Source: Thermoguttaceae bacterium
Lineage (GTDB): Bacteria > Planctomycetota > Planctomycetia > Pirellulales > Thermoguttaceae
Assembly (NCBI GenBank): GCA_024653385.1
Contig: JANLFZ010000022.1
Location: 1 to 24,608, forward strand
Direction: 5' to 3'
DNA: 24,608 nt
In this document: one piece after another, positions 1 through 7,161 of the stretch
Numbering within the stretch: position 1 is the stretch's first letter
Layout of the letters: every line of letters begins with the position of its first letter
The notes under the pieces: model-generated
Told to the model about the DNA's origin: nothing
Database searches by the model: none
The model's input: only the letters and a program-made list of their open reading frames with translations
Position numbers and translations under genes: made by a program

Positions 1-276
1 CTCGGCCGTCTTGTTGTCGGCGATTCGGTAGGCCTTGATCTGCTCGGGCGTCAGATCGGTGGCGACGTGGACCGGGACCTTTTCCAGCCCCAGCTTCAAG
101 GCGGCCTTGTAGCGGGTGTGGCCGACGATGATCACGCCTTCGGGATCGACGACGATCGGCTGACGGAACCCGAACTGCCGGATCGACGCCGCCACAGCAT
201 CGACGGCGTCATCGTTCAGGCGAGGGTTATTGGCGTAGGGACGGATGCGATCAAGTTTCCAGGTCTCGATCTTCAT
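1..276 (-). CDS. ParB/Srx-fold N-terminal domain protein, partial (C-terminus off the left edge)
   Basis: The reading frame is open from the ATG at 276 to the window edge and gives 92 residues. The sequence shows the ParB N-terminal pattern: an opening KLDRIRPYANNPR, then IRQFGFRQPIVVD, then the GHTRYKAALKLG nucleotide-binding box, then PEQIKAYRIADNK. Proteins with this start in phages and mobile elements are often fused to a C-terminal DNA methyltransferase, but that part is not visible, so only the domain is called. A purine-rich AAGGAA precedes the ATG by three bases. The start lies inside the end of the upstream small membrane gene (26 bp overlap), indicating translational coupling. It is the first of three ParB-like proteins in this element. 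Confidence 0.85.
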   Translation of the reverse strand, partial: MKIETWKLDRIRPYANNPRLNDDAVDAVAASIRQFGFRQPIVVDPEGVIIVGHTRYKAALKLGLEKVPVHVATDLTPEQIKAYRIADNKTAE

Positions 277-544
277 GGATTCCTTCCGAAGGGTGCTCAA
301 TCTGGATCAGGCACGGTCGCTGCAAGAGTTGGTCGCGGATGTCCTGCATGAGCACCTTGGTGTCGGTGGCGATGGCGGCCACGGCCTCGATGGCCCGGCT
401 ATTGCCGGCGATCACGCGGTTGTTGTCCTTGAGCACCCGCAGAAGCTGCTTAACCAGCCAGACGTTGACGCCCAACAGCAAGAGCGCGAACACCGCGAAC
501 CCGCCCTGGATCAGTGGCGACCAGACCTGAAACACCTCAGCCAC
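251..544 (-). CDS. small membrane protein with N-terminal TM segment
   Basis: This is a 97-residue protein with no family I recognise. It starts at a GTG preceded by GGAGG with 6 bp spacing, one base after the stop of the upstream gene. Residues about 11 to 33 form one hydrophobic segment (GGFAVFALLLLGVNVWLV). The rest is charged and helical with regularly spaced small hydrophobics, so a short coiled coil is possible. The position beside another single-TM protein, a lipoprotein and a protease fits a phage envelope or lysis role such as a holin or spanin, but that is inference from context only. The 3' end overlaps the ParB-like gene. Confidence 0.65.
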   Translation of the reverse strand: MAEVFQVWSPLIQGGFAVFALLLLGVNVWLVKQLLRVLKDNNRVIAGNSRAIEAVAAIATDTKVLMQDIRDQLLQRPCLIQIEHPSEGIHEDRDLET

Positions 545-545
545 G

Positions 546-842
546 TCAAACCTCCCCGCGACGGAACCACCACTCGATCACCAGCTTGACCACGATGGGC
601 AGCACGACGTTGATGAGGAACCACACCAACAGCGGGTTGCCGTAGCGACTACGGACAAGCCCCGCGAGGTGCGACCGCATCCGTTCTTCTTGGTTGCCGT
701 CACAGGCGGCGTGCGAGAGGTACTCGACGCCTGCGGCGATCAGCCAACGGCTGTCGGCCGGCCGCGCCCGCAACCAACGGGACTGCCGGAGTCCGCTGGA
801 GACGAGCGATTCCACTTCCGCTGCGAGTTGCGTGGCGATCAT
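546..842 (-). CDS. small protein with C-terminal TM anchor
   Basis: This is a 98-residue hypothetical protein. I chose the ATG at 842 because it forms an ATGA overlap with the stop of the lipoprotein gene and lies 8 bp after a GGAGG; an in-frame GTG at 857 would put the Shine-Dalgarno inside the gene. The N-terminal two thirds are soluble and Arg-rich. Residues about 70 to 91 (NPLLVWFLINVVLPIVVKLVIEW) form a strong transmembrane helix near the C-terminus, followed by RRGEV. A tail-anchored topology with the basic end in the cytoplasm is likely. Function is unknown. It sits in a chain of overlapping genes with the lipoprotein and another membrane protein. Confidence 0.7.
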   Translation of the reverse strand: MIATQLAAEVESLVSSGLRQSRWLRARPADSRWLIAAGVEYLSHAACDGNQEERMRSHLAGLVRSRYGNPLLVWFLINVVLPIVVKLVIEWWFRRGEV

Positions 843-1393
843 CGGCGGAACCTCCACAGAAGCCGCGGGCGGCAGACGCCGCCGGGACAGGCATCACCTT
901 GCACGGTTGCCGCCGTCTGGGGCAGCGACGCTGGAACCTCCGGGCGCGGCGGCACGACCGGGCAGACCCCGCCGGGACACGACTGCCCAACCGCAGGCGC
1001 AGCCAGAGGCAAGGGTTGTGGCAGCCGCACGTCGACCGTGATCTTGCCATCGCGCTGGGCCGCATCGAGCAGGGCCTTGCTGCGATCGGCCAGGTCGTTG
1101 CCCTTGCGAATCAACTCCCTGGCGTCCCGAAGCGTGTCGAGCGGGCCACCGAAACTCTCGCCGGCGGTCGCCGGACAATCGGGGCAAGGCGTGCGGTGCC
1201 CATCACCATGCGTGATGGAACCCGTCCCCTTGCACCGCTCACAGCGATCGGGCTTCGGCAACGGCGCCGGCGCGTCGACCATCGTCGCCACGGCCAGGTC
1301 GACCGCGACCGCATCACGCCAGTCACTCTCGGCACGCACGGCCTCACAGCCGCAGCAACACAGCAGCACCCACAACAGACAGAAGCGTTTCAT
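839..1393 (-). CDS. cysteine-rich putative lipoprotein with DnaJ-type zinc motif
   Basis: A 184-residue protein starting five bases after the stop of the protease gene. The N-terminus MKRFCLLWVLLCCCGC resembles a lipoprotein signal peptide with the modified cysteine at about 14 to 16. Residues 51 to 73 hold CERCKGTG followed by CPDC (C51, C54, C70, C73), which resembles half of a DnaJ zinc-centre (CxxCxGxG) and could bind one zinc. A CPGGVC motif occurs twice, at 139 to 144 and 169 to 174, separated by a Pro/Ala-rich stretch. Function is unknown. An in-frame GTG three codons upstream is an alternative start. The co-transcribed papain-like protease suggests a shared role at the cell surface or virion. 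Confidence 0.75.
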   Translation of the reverse strand: MKRFCLLWVLLCCCGCEAVRAESDWRDAVAVDLAVATMVDAPAPLPKPDRCERCKGTGSITHGDGHRTPCPDCPATAGESFGGPLDTLRDARELIRKGNDLADRSKALLDAAQRDGKITVDVRLPQPLPLAAPAVGQSCPGGVCPVVPPRPEVPASLPQTAATVQGDACPGGVCRPRLLWRFRR

Positions 1394-1398
1394 GTTCT

Positions 1399-2349
1399 TC
1401 ACCCCAGGAGGTTTGAGAGGTTCCCATAGTCCGGCAGCGTCTTCTGCGGCACCCCATTTATGTCGCAATACGCGAAGATGCTGCGGCTCTCGACGAAGTA
1501 GCGGGCGTAGACGTCCTCGGCCACCCAGAACGATCCTTCCGGCCACGGGCCGTAGCGGTCCTCGGGCCATACGCGCGGCCGCTCGTTCCACCGGCCCCAA
1601 CTGTTGGCCACGAGGAACACGCCGACCGGATAGACCTCGCGCGTGTCGTCGTAGCCCACGGTGGCCATGTCGTGCGACCAGCGGCCCGAGGGGACCGCCA
1701 CGCCGTGGGCATCGGACCGTGCGGCCACGCCGAAGTTCTGCCCGCTGTGCAGCGCGTAGCCGGCAAAGAGCAGGTTCTTTACCTCGTCGGCCGTCGTCGG
1801 CGCGATCCAGCGGCCGACGTTGTGCGCGCGGCAGGCCGCACGCACCTCGTCGGTGAGCCATCGCGGATTGGCCATCCCTTCGTTAAGCTGCGAGAGGTCG
1901 GCGAACGGATACTTCTGGCGGAAGAGGAATCCGCAATCGGCCTCGAACCGCGTAGCCACCGCCGGGTCCATGCCCTCGCCGTTGTGGCCGCGGGCGGCAT
2001 AGGTCGGTTCGGTGGCGCCGCGTTTGAAGTACTCTTTGGCCTCGCCCTTGATGTGAATCTCGACCGCACGGGTCGTGTCGCGGGCATTGCGGCTGCCGTG
2101 ACTGACGCACGATCCGCGAGTCTGCGACTCTTCGCCAAATGCCCCCGGATCGTACTTCTCGCGGCTGCGCCACAGCAGGGCCATCTTGCCCTTGCCAATG
2201 CCGGCCAAGTGCGGCGCCGCCTCGGCGAAGAGCACCGCCGTGCGGTCGGCCAAGAGCGCGTCCATCGTCACCGGATCGAATTGCCACCCCGGCAGCCCAC
2301 TGTCGTAGGCGGCCACGATCTCGGCAGGCGACCGGAAATGCACCGTCAT
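1399..2349 (-). CDS. papain-like (C1 family) cysteine peptidase
   Basis: A 316-residue protein with the catalytic layout of papain-fold peptidases. Q76 lies in SQTRGSCVSHGSRNA and C81 is the nucleophile in the same motif. H226 lies in WSHDMATVGYDD and N249 in VANSWGRWN, matching the conserved NSWG of the family. No signal peptide or propeptide is evident at the N-terminus. The start forms an ATGA overlap with the end of the upstream gene. Its place among small membrane proteins of a prophage suggests virion maturation, host-surface processing or injection, but the substrate cannot be told from sequence. The fold and active site are seen directly; the role is inference. Confidence 0.85.
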   Translation of the reverse strand: MTVHFRSPAEIVAAYDSGLPGWQFDPVTMDALLADRTAVLFAEAAPHLAGIGKGKMALLWRSREKYDPGAFGEESQTRGSCVSHGSRNARDTTRAVEIHIKGEAKEYFKRGATEPTYAARGHNGEGMDPAVATRFEADCGFLFRQKYPFADLSQLNEGMANPRWLTDEVRAACRAHNVGRWIAPTTADEVKNLLFAGYALHSGQNFGVAARSDAHGVAVPSGRWSHDMATVGYDDTREVYPVGVFLVANSWGRWNERPRVWPEDRYGPWPEGSFWVAEDVYARYFVESRSIFAYCDINGVPQKTLPDYGNLSNLLG

Positions 2350-2801
2350 CGTGCGGCCTCCTGGCAGGCCCAGGCCACCGCATCCAGTACGTCGGCCGCC
2401 TTGCCGTGTTTGAGTTCCGCCACCTCCAGCCCAAGCAGCTTTGCCAACGCGCCGTCGGGACCGTGGACCGCCGCCGCCAGCCCGGGCACTTTCTGAAACG
2501 CCCCCTGGAATCGAAGCGTTGCCGCCCGCTCGCAGAACGTTCGGAGGTGCGCGGTGCTCTTGATCACCTTCGCCCCCGCGCCATCTCGACGGACCGTTTC
2601 CGCCGCGCTGTGGTAGAACGCGGTCAATTGCCGCGCCTCGTCACGGTGGCCGGCTAGCGCTGCGGTCACCGGCGCGACGACCTGCTGAACCTCGCCCGCC
2701 GGCAGCGGGATCACCGTACTATCAGGGCGCTGGACGCCACCGCCCAAGTACACGATGGCCACGAAGGCCAAACCGATGGCCAGGAAGTCTGCCGGTTTCA
2801 T
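2346..2801 (-). CDS. hypothetical protein with N-terminal TM segment
   Basis: A 151-residue protein I do not recognise. Residues about 5 to 22 (DFLAIGLAFVAIVYLGGG) form an N-terminal membrane anchor or uncleaved signal. The remainder is helical and Ala-rich with no Cys or His clusters. Its start overlaps the stop of the upstream gene by ATGA and its stop overlaps the protease start in the same way, so the three are translated as a chain. It may be a membrane partner for the adjacent protease, which is inference from coupling alone. Confidence 0.7.
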   Translation of the reverse strand: MKPADFLAIGLAFVAIVYLGGGVQRPDSTVIPLPAGEVQQVVAPVTAALAGHRDEARQLTAFYHSAAETVRRDGAGAKVIKSTAHLRTFCERAATLRFQGAFQKVPGLAAAVHGPDGALAKLLGLEVAELKHGKAADVLDAVAWACQEAAR

Positions 2802-3055
2802 GCATCACCTCCGCTGCCCGGCACGGGCGACTGAATCGCGGACCACACCTGCTTGGCCACGTCCGCTGGCAGGTCCGGGGCCAGCGTGCGATAGGCATCC
2901 ACCTTGGCATGGACGTCAGGCGTCTTGGCGGAACGCCGCAGCAGCCCGGCCAGTGAAGCCAACGGCGCCCGTAGCGCGCCCCATCGCGGCACGATCACCA
3001 GCGCTGCGGCGGCGGCCAGCACCGTCCATTGCATCGGGGTCAGTTCAGGCAGCAT
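2798..3055 (-). CDS. small hypothetical membrane protein
   Basis: An 85-residue protein starting MLPELTPMQW. I chose the ATG at 3055, inside the last codons of the upstream gene (11 bp overlap), because the extra N-terminal residues of the longer frame are the out-of-frame shadow of that gene. Residues about 8 to 30 (MQWTVLAAAAALVIVPRWGAL) form one hydrophobic helix. The rest is a soluble tail with a VDAYRTLAPDLPADVAKQVW segment that looks like a short helical domain. Function unknown. The ATGA overlap with the next gene marks it as part of the same operon. Confidence 0.65.
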   Translation of the reverse strand: MLPELTPMQWTVLAAAAALVIVPRWGALRAPLASLAGLLRRSAKTPDVHAKVDAYRTLAPDLPADVAKQVWSAIQSPVPGSGGDA

Positions 3056-3284
3056 GGGCGGGCACCTCCAGCTTCTTGACCAGTTCGTCGTACAGCCGGC
3101 CGACCAACGGCCGGATGGCCGCACGCAGGAGCGGATCAACCAGGCGGTCCGGCCCGGGCAGATCGATCGGCTCGACCACCTCGTCAAACAGCTTCTCGCT
3201 GCGGACGATCAGGTGTTCGCGCTTGTCGGTCGCGGATAGAAAGGCCGCGATCTCGGCCGCTACGAGGGACAACACGTCGGACAT
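3045..3284 (-). CDS. hypothetical protein, 79 aa
   Basis: A small soluble acidic-helical protein beginning MSDVLSLVAAEIAAF. The ATG at 3284 was chosen over the longer frame because a clear GAGGAG lies 7 bp upstream. No cysteines, transmembrane segments or known motifs are seen. It is the first gene of the small-protein string that leads to the protease, and overlaps the next gene by 11 bp. I cannot assign a function. Confidence 0.65.
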   Translation of the reverse strand: MSDVLSLVAAEIAAFLSATDKREHLIVRSEKLFDEVVEPIDLPGPDRLVDPLLRAAIRPLVGRLYDELVKKLEVPAHAA

Positions 3285-3363
3285 GGCGATCTCCTCCGTC
3301 GCAAAGGTGTGAGAACGACTCGCAACCCCTTCCATCTCAGCGGAAAGATTGCGAAGCGGAAGA

Positions 3364-3834
3364 TCAGTTCGCCAGAATGCGGCAGGCGCGGCAGGGAACG
3401 ACGATCAGCGTGGCCCCGCAGGTGCTGCAGCGCACGCCTTCGGGACAGAACCGCTCGCCGGCCTCCAAGAGCGGCGGCATGCCGTCGCCCAGGTGCCGGA
3501 GCCCACCGGCGATCGCGCTGACGGTGGAATCCGAAACGCCGGCATGGCGAGCGATCTCGCGATGGGCAGTGGAACCGGCGGCAAGCATGCGTCGGATCAG
3601 CCGGACGGTGGCAACGTCGATGGAACGGCGGGCATTCGGATGTCGGCGATTCGACTCTCGCGGCGCGGGGCGGCCGATCCGTTGCGTATCGCCGGCAATG
3701 ACGCGCACCACGTACTCGCTGATCTCCAAGCGCTCCGCGATGTCGGCCGGCTGGAATCCCAGCGCGATCAACCGCTCGGCGTCCCCGACGACGGCGGCCG
3801 TGATCTCTCGGTGGACAACAGCGATGGATCGCAC
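3364..3834 (-). CDS. double helix-turn-helix protein with C-terminal zinc ribbon
   Basis: A 156-residue putative DNA-binding protein. A first HTH spans residues about 25 to 48 (ALGFQPADIAERLEISEYVVRVI) and a second spans about 85 to 110 (STAHREIARHAGVSDSTVSAI). The C-terminus carries a zinc-ribbon-like set, C136xxC139 and C148xxC151, with an extra C130. I chose the GTG at 3834 since GGAGG precedes it by four bases; an in-frame ATG at 3873 would add 13 residues. It could be a late-gene regulator or a terminase-small-subunit-like protein. Its position right after the putative origin region, at the head of the leftward small-protein genes, favours a regulator. The assignment is by motif only. 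Confidence 0.7.
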   Translation of the reverse strand: MRSIAVVHREITAAVVGDAERLIALGFQPADIAERLEISEYVVRVIAGDTQRIGRPAPRESNRRHPNARRSIDVATVRLIRRMLAAGSTAHREIARHAGVSDSTVSAIAGGLRHLGDGMPPLLEAGERFCPEGVRCSTCGATLIVVPCRACRILAN

Positions 3835-4120
3835 ACGACCTCCAGTAAGCAGGGGTTCTACCCCGCAAAACAAACTCTGCTCTGGTTCGGCCCCGTTCCC
3901 GCGTGCCTCTCCTCTTGCCCAGTTTCTCCAAGTACCTAATCACTCGTTCACTGGTCGGCTTTTGTCTGCCAGTCTGGCACCCGGCCCGTGGGCCACCGTG
4001 TGACCGCGTGTGGCGAAGTGGCTTCGAGCGATGTCTTGTTCGCACCCGCGTCTACGCTCGCCACGTGGCCAAACGTGGCGCGACAGGCGCGCTGCCGTGC
4101 CGTGTGCTGTCCGCCGGGGA
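3835..4120. other. non-coding leader region between HTH gene and repeat array
   Basis: No convincing gene is seen here on either strand. Open frames are short, have unusual composition and no ribosome-binding site. The stretch probably carries the promoter and 5' leader of the leftward HTH gene, but I could not pick out a clear -35/-10 pair. Confidence 0.4.
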
Positions 4121-4144
4121 AATCCTTCACGCCGAATCCTTCAC
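4121..4144 (-). repeat. pair of outlying iteron copies
   Basis: Two perfect copies of AATCCTTCAC lie at 4121 to 4130 and 4135 to 4144, 14 bp apart start to start and in the same orientation. They are the same 10-mer that makes up the main array 110 bp further on. Confidence 0.85.
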
Positions 4145-4150
4145 AACTCC

Positions 4151-4181
4151 CGCGTACACGCGCAAACGCGTGCGCGCGCAC
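4151..4181. other. alternating purine-pyrimidine (Z-DNA-prone) tract
   Basis: The stretch is almost entirely alternating CG/CA/TG steps: a 14 bp run, a two-base break, then a 16 bp run (ACGCGTGCGCGCGCAC). Such tracts can flip to Z-DNA under negative supercoiling. It sits between two groups of iteron-like repeats. Confidence 0.55.
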
Positions 4182-4207
4182 CCATGCGTGATTGCGTGAC
4201 GGATTTA

Positions 4208-4245
4208 GGAGGGAGAGAGAGAAGTGACTATTATTATTGAACTTA
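4208..4245. other. purine run followed by AT-rich patch, candidate unwinding element
   Basis: A run of purines (GGAGGGAGAGAGAGAAG) at 4208 to 4224 is followed by an AT-rich segment centred on CTATTATTATTGAACTTA. It is conspicuous in GC-rich surroundings and lies just ahead of the repeat array. Origins commonly pair such a DNA-unwinding patch with iterons; function here is inferred. Confidence 0.45.
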
Positions 4246-4254
4246 CGGTGTCGA

Positions 4255-4400
4255 AATCCTTCACCAAAGGGGCGTGAAGGATTCGTGAAGGATTGTGAAG
4301 GATTTCGCTTCTCCAAGTTGGCACCCCACTCCAGACAGCTCAGTATGATGCCAAATCCTTCACGGGAGCGTGAAGGATTGTGAAGGATTCGTGAAGGATT
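4255..4400. repeat. iteron-like array, two mirrored blocks of GTGAAGGATT
   Basis: Eight perfect copies of one 10-mer occur here. Block A has AATCCTTCAC at 4255, then GTGAAGGATT at 4274, 4285 and 4295. Block B has AATCCTTCAC at 4354, then GTGAAGGATT at 4370, 4380 and 4391. Both blocks therefore share the order one reverse copy followed by three forward copies at 10 or 11 bp spacing, about one helical turn. The block B inverted pair can fold into a 10 bp stem with a 6 nt loop. In block A a 13 bp perfect inverted repeat joins 4252-4264 and 4295-4307. The array lies directly downstream of the replicase gene. It may be an origin, a replication-initiator operator or, less likely, a terminator. Confidence 0.9.
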
Positions 4401-4414
4401 CAAAGGGCTGGAAT

Positions 4415-6790
4415 TCATGGGAGGCGATAGCCGAGGGCTGGCTTGGTGCGTGTGGGAATCTCGGTCGGAAGCAGCTCGCCTTGCTGGAGCAGGGTGCTGA
4501 CGATCTGGTCGAAGTCCGCGGCCTTGCACCGCATAGCCCGCAGCAGGTGCTGCCGCTGCATCTGGTGGCCGGGTGCCTCGTTCATGCGGCGCAGCAATTT
4601 CAGACACGCCGCGTGAAACGGATTCTCGGCCACGTGCTGCGCGGCCAGGAAGAGCATGCGGCGGATCAAATGCCCGACGAAGGCGACGGCCCACTGGGCA
4701 GCCTCTTCGTCGATGCACGGGTCGAGATGATTGCGGCTGCAGGCATAGACTAGAGCCAATCGCGTGGCGTTCTCGCCAGCCCGCGTCCACACCACGGCCC
4801 GAACGCGATCACCGGCGCGAGTGGCCGCGTCGTACTCGTCGTCGGCACGCGACGCGAACCGGTCGAGCGCCGTGAAGCCGGCTTCGCTGTAGGGCACAAC
4901 GGCGGGGGTGGGGTGCTCGTCGTCCAGGTTGGGGCGGCGGCCGGTGACCGGATTGACCGGTCCCGGATTGTAGTCTCTCCACCAGGTGGCAATGTCGAGC
5001 AGTCGCTGCGGCAGCTGGCTGACGTCGCGGGCTTGCTGCTTGCGTCCTCGCTCTTCGGCGTCGACGACAATCGCCCGCGAGAAGAGCCCATTGGTTAGTA
5101 GCCGCGGACTGAGGGCCTCAAAGAAGCACTCGGGCGTGGCGGTACCGAAGATCACCAAGCCGGGCTGGTCGATCTCGCCCCGCGGTTCGCTCTTGCGGCC
5201 GCGGTCGCGGACCTTCGTCCGCACGGTGTGAATCTCGTCGGCCTCGGTGTAGAGCTGCAGCAGCATGGCCAAGAGCATGCTGTAGTAGGACTCTTTGGGC
5301 GAAGCGATGCAGCGAAGCAGGTGATCGATCTCGTCCGTCTGAAAGAGCATCTTGCGGTGGACCAACATTTCGTCCTCGAGCCCCTGGCCGCTGGCAATCT
5401 GGTTCCCGACGGCCGCGCCCAGCCCGATCCGGCCGAGGATGTAGGAGTTGATCTTTCGTGGATAGGCCTTGCCGGTCCCGGAGCCGGCCAGGGCCAAGAC
5501 ATACAGATTCGGCCGCAAACCGCCCTCCTCACGCACCCTCCGGCTGGCCAGGAACGACTGCAGTGCCATCGCGCCACAGAATGCCAAAGGCACGCTCGGA
5601 TAGCGGGCGGCCGAGAGACAGAAGTCCATGACTTCCGAGACGAACCCGGGCACTCGCAGGAGTCCCTCGGGGATCGGGCCCGGATCAACAGTCTCATGTT
5701 CGAGTGTCGCGTCCTCGGCAACGCGGCACGGTATGATCCGCGACAGGTCCACGTCGTCGCCGGCCGCATCGGCCGTGCTGCCGAACCCTTCGGCCCGCAG
5801 CGCCGAGGCGGCGGCAACAAAGTCCCCGCCATGTTCCAGCAGGGCGTAGACGCCGAATGGCGAATAGGGGCGATTCGGCTCGAAGGGCGCGGCGCTGCTG
5901 GAGAACACGTAGAAGACGCCGTCCTTGAGCGTTGCGCTGGAGCCCGAGGTCTTTCCCGGCCGGCGCCAATACTCGTTTTCGCCCGCTTTCGCAAGTGTCC
6001 AACCGTGGCGGCGCAATACGGCTCGCAGGTCGCCGCGCTCGTTGAAATCGTCGCCCGGCCGACTACCGGGGGCGCGATCCGCCGCGGGGCTGGGGTCGGA
6101 GGAAGAACACTTCTCGTCGGTCGCTTCGCGGATGGGGGCAGATGCCTCTGTCTCGTCATGCTCGCCGAGCGACCAGGCCGCCTCAAGCAGCGTTTCTCGT
6201 TCGGCTTCGGACAGGGTCGGTAGCTCTGCCAGGTCGCCTTGCAACAACTCGTAGCCCGGCGTCGGCGAGCAGAGGAACAGCCCGCCCTCGCCCCGCGTCT
6301 CGATCAAGGTGAGCAAGACATACCACCGGCCATCGGCGTCGCACCGGGGCTTGTACGTCTTGCCGGCAATCGTCACCGGGTCGGGCCCAGGGGCGATCTG
6401 CTTCCGCTCGGCCAGCTTCAGATTGCCGGAGACGGGCTCGTGGCAGCGATAGACGACATGCCAACCACCGGAGGGAGATTGCTCGATGACCAACCGCGCG
6501 AGAAGCGGAGCGTTGCGCGTCCGGACCAGCTCGTACCACGCCTGAAACGCCTCGCCGCCGAGGTCGAAATCGAGCATCTCGAGGTTGCCCGAGACGCCGC
6601 CGCAGACCAGACACAAGCCCGATTGCGGCCCATCGAACCAGGCGGTGACTTCCTCAAGCGTCGGCAACTGCCTCTGGTACGGTCCCCAGCGACCCACGGT
6701 CGGGCACTTCCGATCCGCGCGCGCCGGCAGCACACACAGGCCGCAGGCCCGATAGCGCAGTGCCGCCGCTCGGAGCGTCCGGGGGTCCAT
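4415..6790 (-). CDS. bifunctional DNA primase/polymerase with DUF3987 helicase-like domain
   Basis: A 791-residue replication protein. The N-terminal prim-pol domain (about 1 to 200) shows the acidic pair D74 and D76 in MLDFDLGG and H111 in SPSGGWHVVY, the catalytic pattern of archaeo-eukaryotic primases in mobile elements. A linker of low complexity follows. From about 375 to the end is a DUF3987-type ATPase: Walker A at 436 to 442 (GSGTGKA), Walker B LFQTDEID at 483 to 489, then VIFGTATPECFFEAL. The last Walker A residue is Ala where Ser or Thr is expected. I chose ATG 6790 since GGAG lies six bases upstream; an in-frame ATG at 6796 directly abuts it. The gene is the likely replicase of the element, with the iteron array at its 3' side. 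Confidence 0.88.
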   Translation of the reverse strand: MDPRTLRAAALRYRACGLCVLPARADRKCPTVGRWGPYQRQLPTLEEVTAWFDGPQSGLCLVCGGVSGNLEMLDFDLGGEAFQAWYELVRTRNAPLLARLVIEQSPSGGWHVVYRCHEPVSGNLKLAERKQIAPGPDPVTIAGKTYKPRCDADGRWYVLLTLIETRGEGGLFLCSPTPGYELLQGDLAELPTLSEAERETLLEAAWSLGEHDETEASAPIREATDEKCSSSDPSPAADRAPGSRPGDDFNERGDLRAVLRRHGWTLAKAGENEYWRRPGKTSGSSATLKDGVFYVFSSSAAPFEPNRPYSPFGVYALLEHGGDFVAAASALRAEGFGSTADAAGDDVDLSRIIPCRVAEDATLEHETVDPGPIPEGLLRVPGFVSEVMDFCLSAARYPSVPLAFCGAMALQSFLASRRVREEGGLRPNLYVLALAGSGTGKAYPRKINSYILGRIGLGAAVGNQIASGQGLEDEMLVHRKMLFQTDEIDHLLRCIASPKESYYSMLLAMLLQLYTEADEIHTVRTKVRDRGRKSEPRGEIDQPGLVIFGTATPECFFEALSPRLLTNGLFSRAIVVDAEERGRKQQARDVSQLPQRLLDIATWWRDYNPGPVNPVTGRRPNLDDEHPTPAVVPYSEAGFTALDRFASRADDEYDAATRAGDRVRAVVWTRAGENATRLALVYACSRNHLDPCIDEEAAQWAVAFVGHLIRRMLFLAAQHVAENPFHAACLKLLRRMNEAPGHQMQRQHLLRAMRCKAADFDQIVSTLLQQGELLPTEIPTRTKPALGYRLP

Positions 6791-6805
6791 TCGCATCTCC
6801 AGACA

Positions 6806-7147
6806 TCACGAGGTCGCGGCGGGCCGGCTGGGCACATCGATCATCTCCGGCAGCACCTCCTCGAAGTGGCACACGGCCAGCAGGTTCCATGCGGCATGCG
6901 CGAGGTGGTCCTCGGTGGCGTCGCCGGCGAGCCAGAGATACGCGTGGCGGATGGCATGGTTGAGCATCACGCTGGCCGGGATGCCCTTTTGCCAGTTGTG
7001 ATCGCCGTACTTGCGGGCGCCCTCGGCGCAGGTCTCGGCGAGGCGCCGCAGGCCGATCGGCGTGATCAGATCGAAGCGCACGCCCTCGGCGTCGCTGCCG
7101 CGCACTGCGCCGGAGGGGAACTGAGTGACGGGAGATACTTCAGGCAT
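6806..7147 (-). CDS. MazZ-like dATP/dGTP diphosphohydrolase domain protein (DUF5664)
   Basis: A 113-residue protein with the short helical pattern of the phage MazG-like family that includes cyanophage S-2L MazZ: VRFDLITPIGLRRLAETCAEGARKYG, then HNWQKG, then LNHAIRHAYLWLAGD, then DHLAHAAWNLLA. Characterised members hydrolyse dATP or dGTP to the monophosphates and feed dNTP pool editing, in some phages for 2-aminoadenine DNA. The start has AAGGAG at 7 bp. It is encoded between helicase and replicase genes (14 to 15 bp gaps), so a replication-linked nucleotide role fits. No PurZ-like gene is visible in this window, so a modified-base genome is not supported. Confidence 0.75.
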   Translation of the reverse strand: MPEVSPVTQFPSGAVRGSDAEGVRFDLITPIGLRRLAETCAEGARKYGDHNWQKGIPASVMLNHAIRHAYLWLAGDATEDHLAHAAWNLLAVCHFEEVLPEMIDVPSRPAATS

Positions 7148-7161
7148 CGAAACGCTCCTTG

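Noticed and set aside
669..1856. 395-residue plus-strand open frame
   Set aside because: It is antisense to the lipoprotein and protease genes, very Arg/Pro/Ser-rich and without motif or ribosome-binding site; a high-GC shadow.
4354..4379. intrinsic terminator of the replicase gene
   Set aside because: The 10 bp stem has no following T-run in the leftward direction and is one part of a larger multi-copy array; a termination role is possible but not supported.
4255..4400. CRISPR array
   Set aside because: Repeat unit is only 10 bp, spacing is 0 to 1 bp within clusters, orientation is mixed and there are no spacers or cas genes.
3948..4790. 280-residue minus-strand frame running through the repeats with recurring NPSR and EGFG
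   Set aside because: The recurring peptides are just the translated 10-mer repeats, the frame overlaps the replicase 3' end, and there is no ribosome-binding site.
6806..7147. Z-genome (2-aminoadenine) phage system
   Set aside because: Only a MazZ-like protein is visible; without PurZ or DatZ the claim is not supported in this window.
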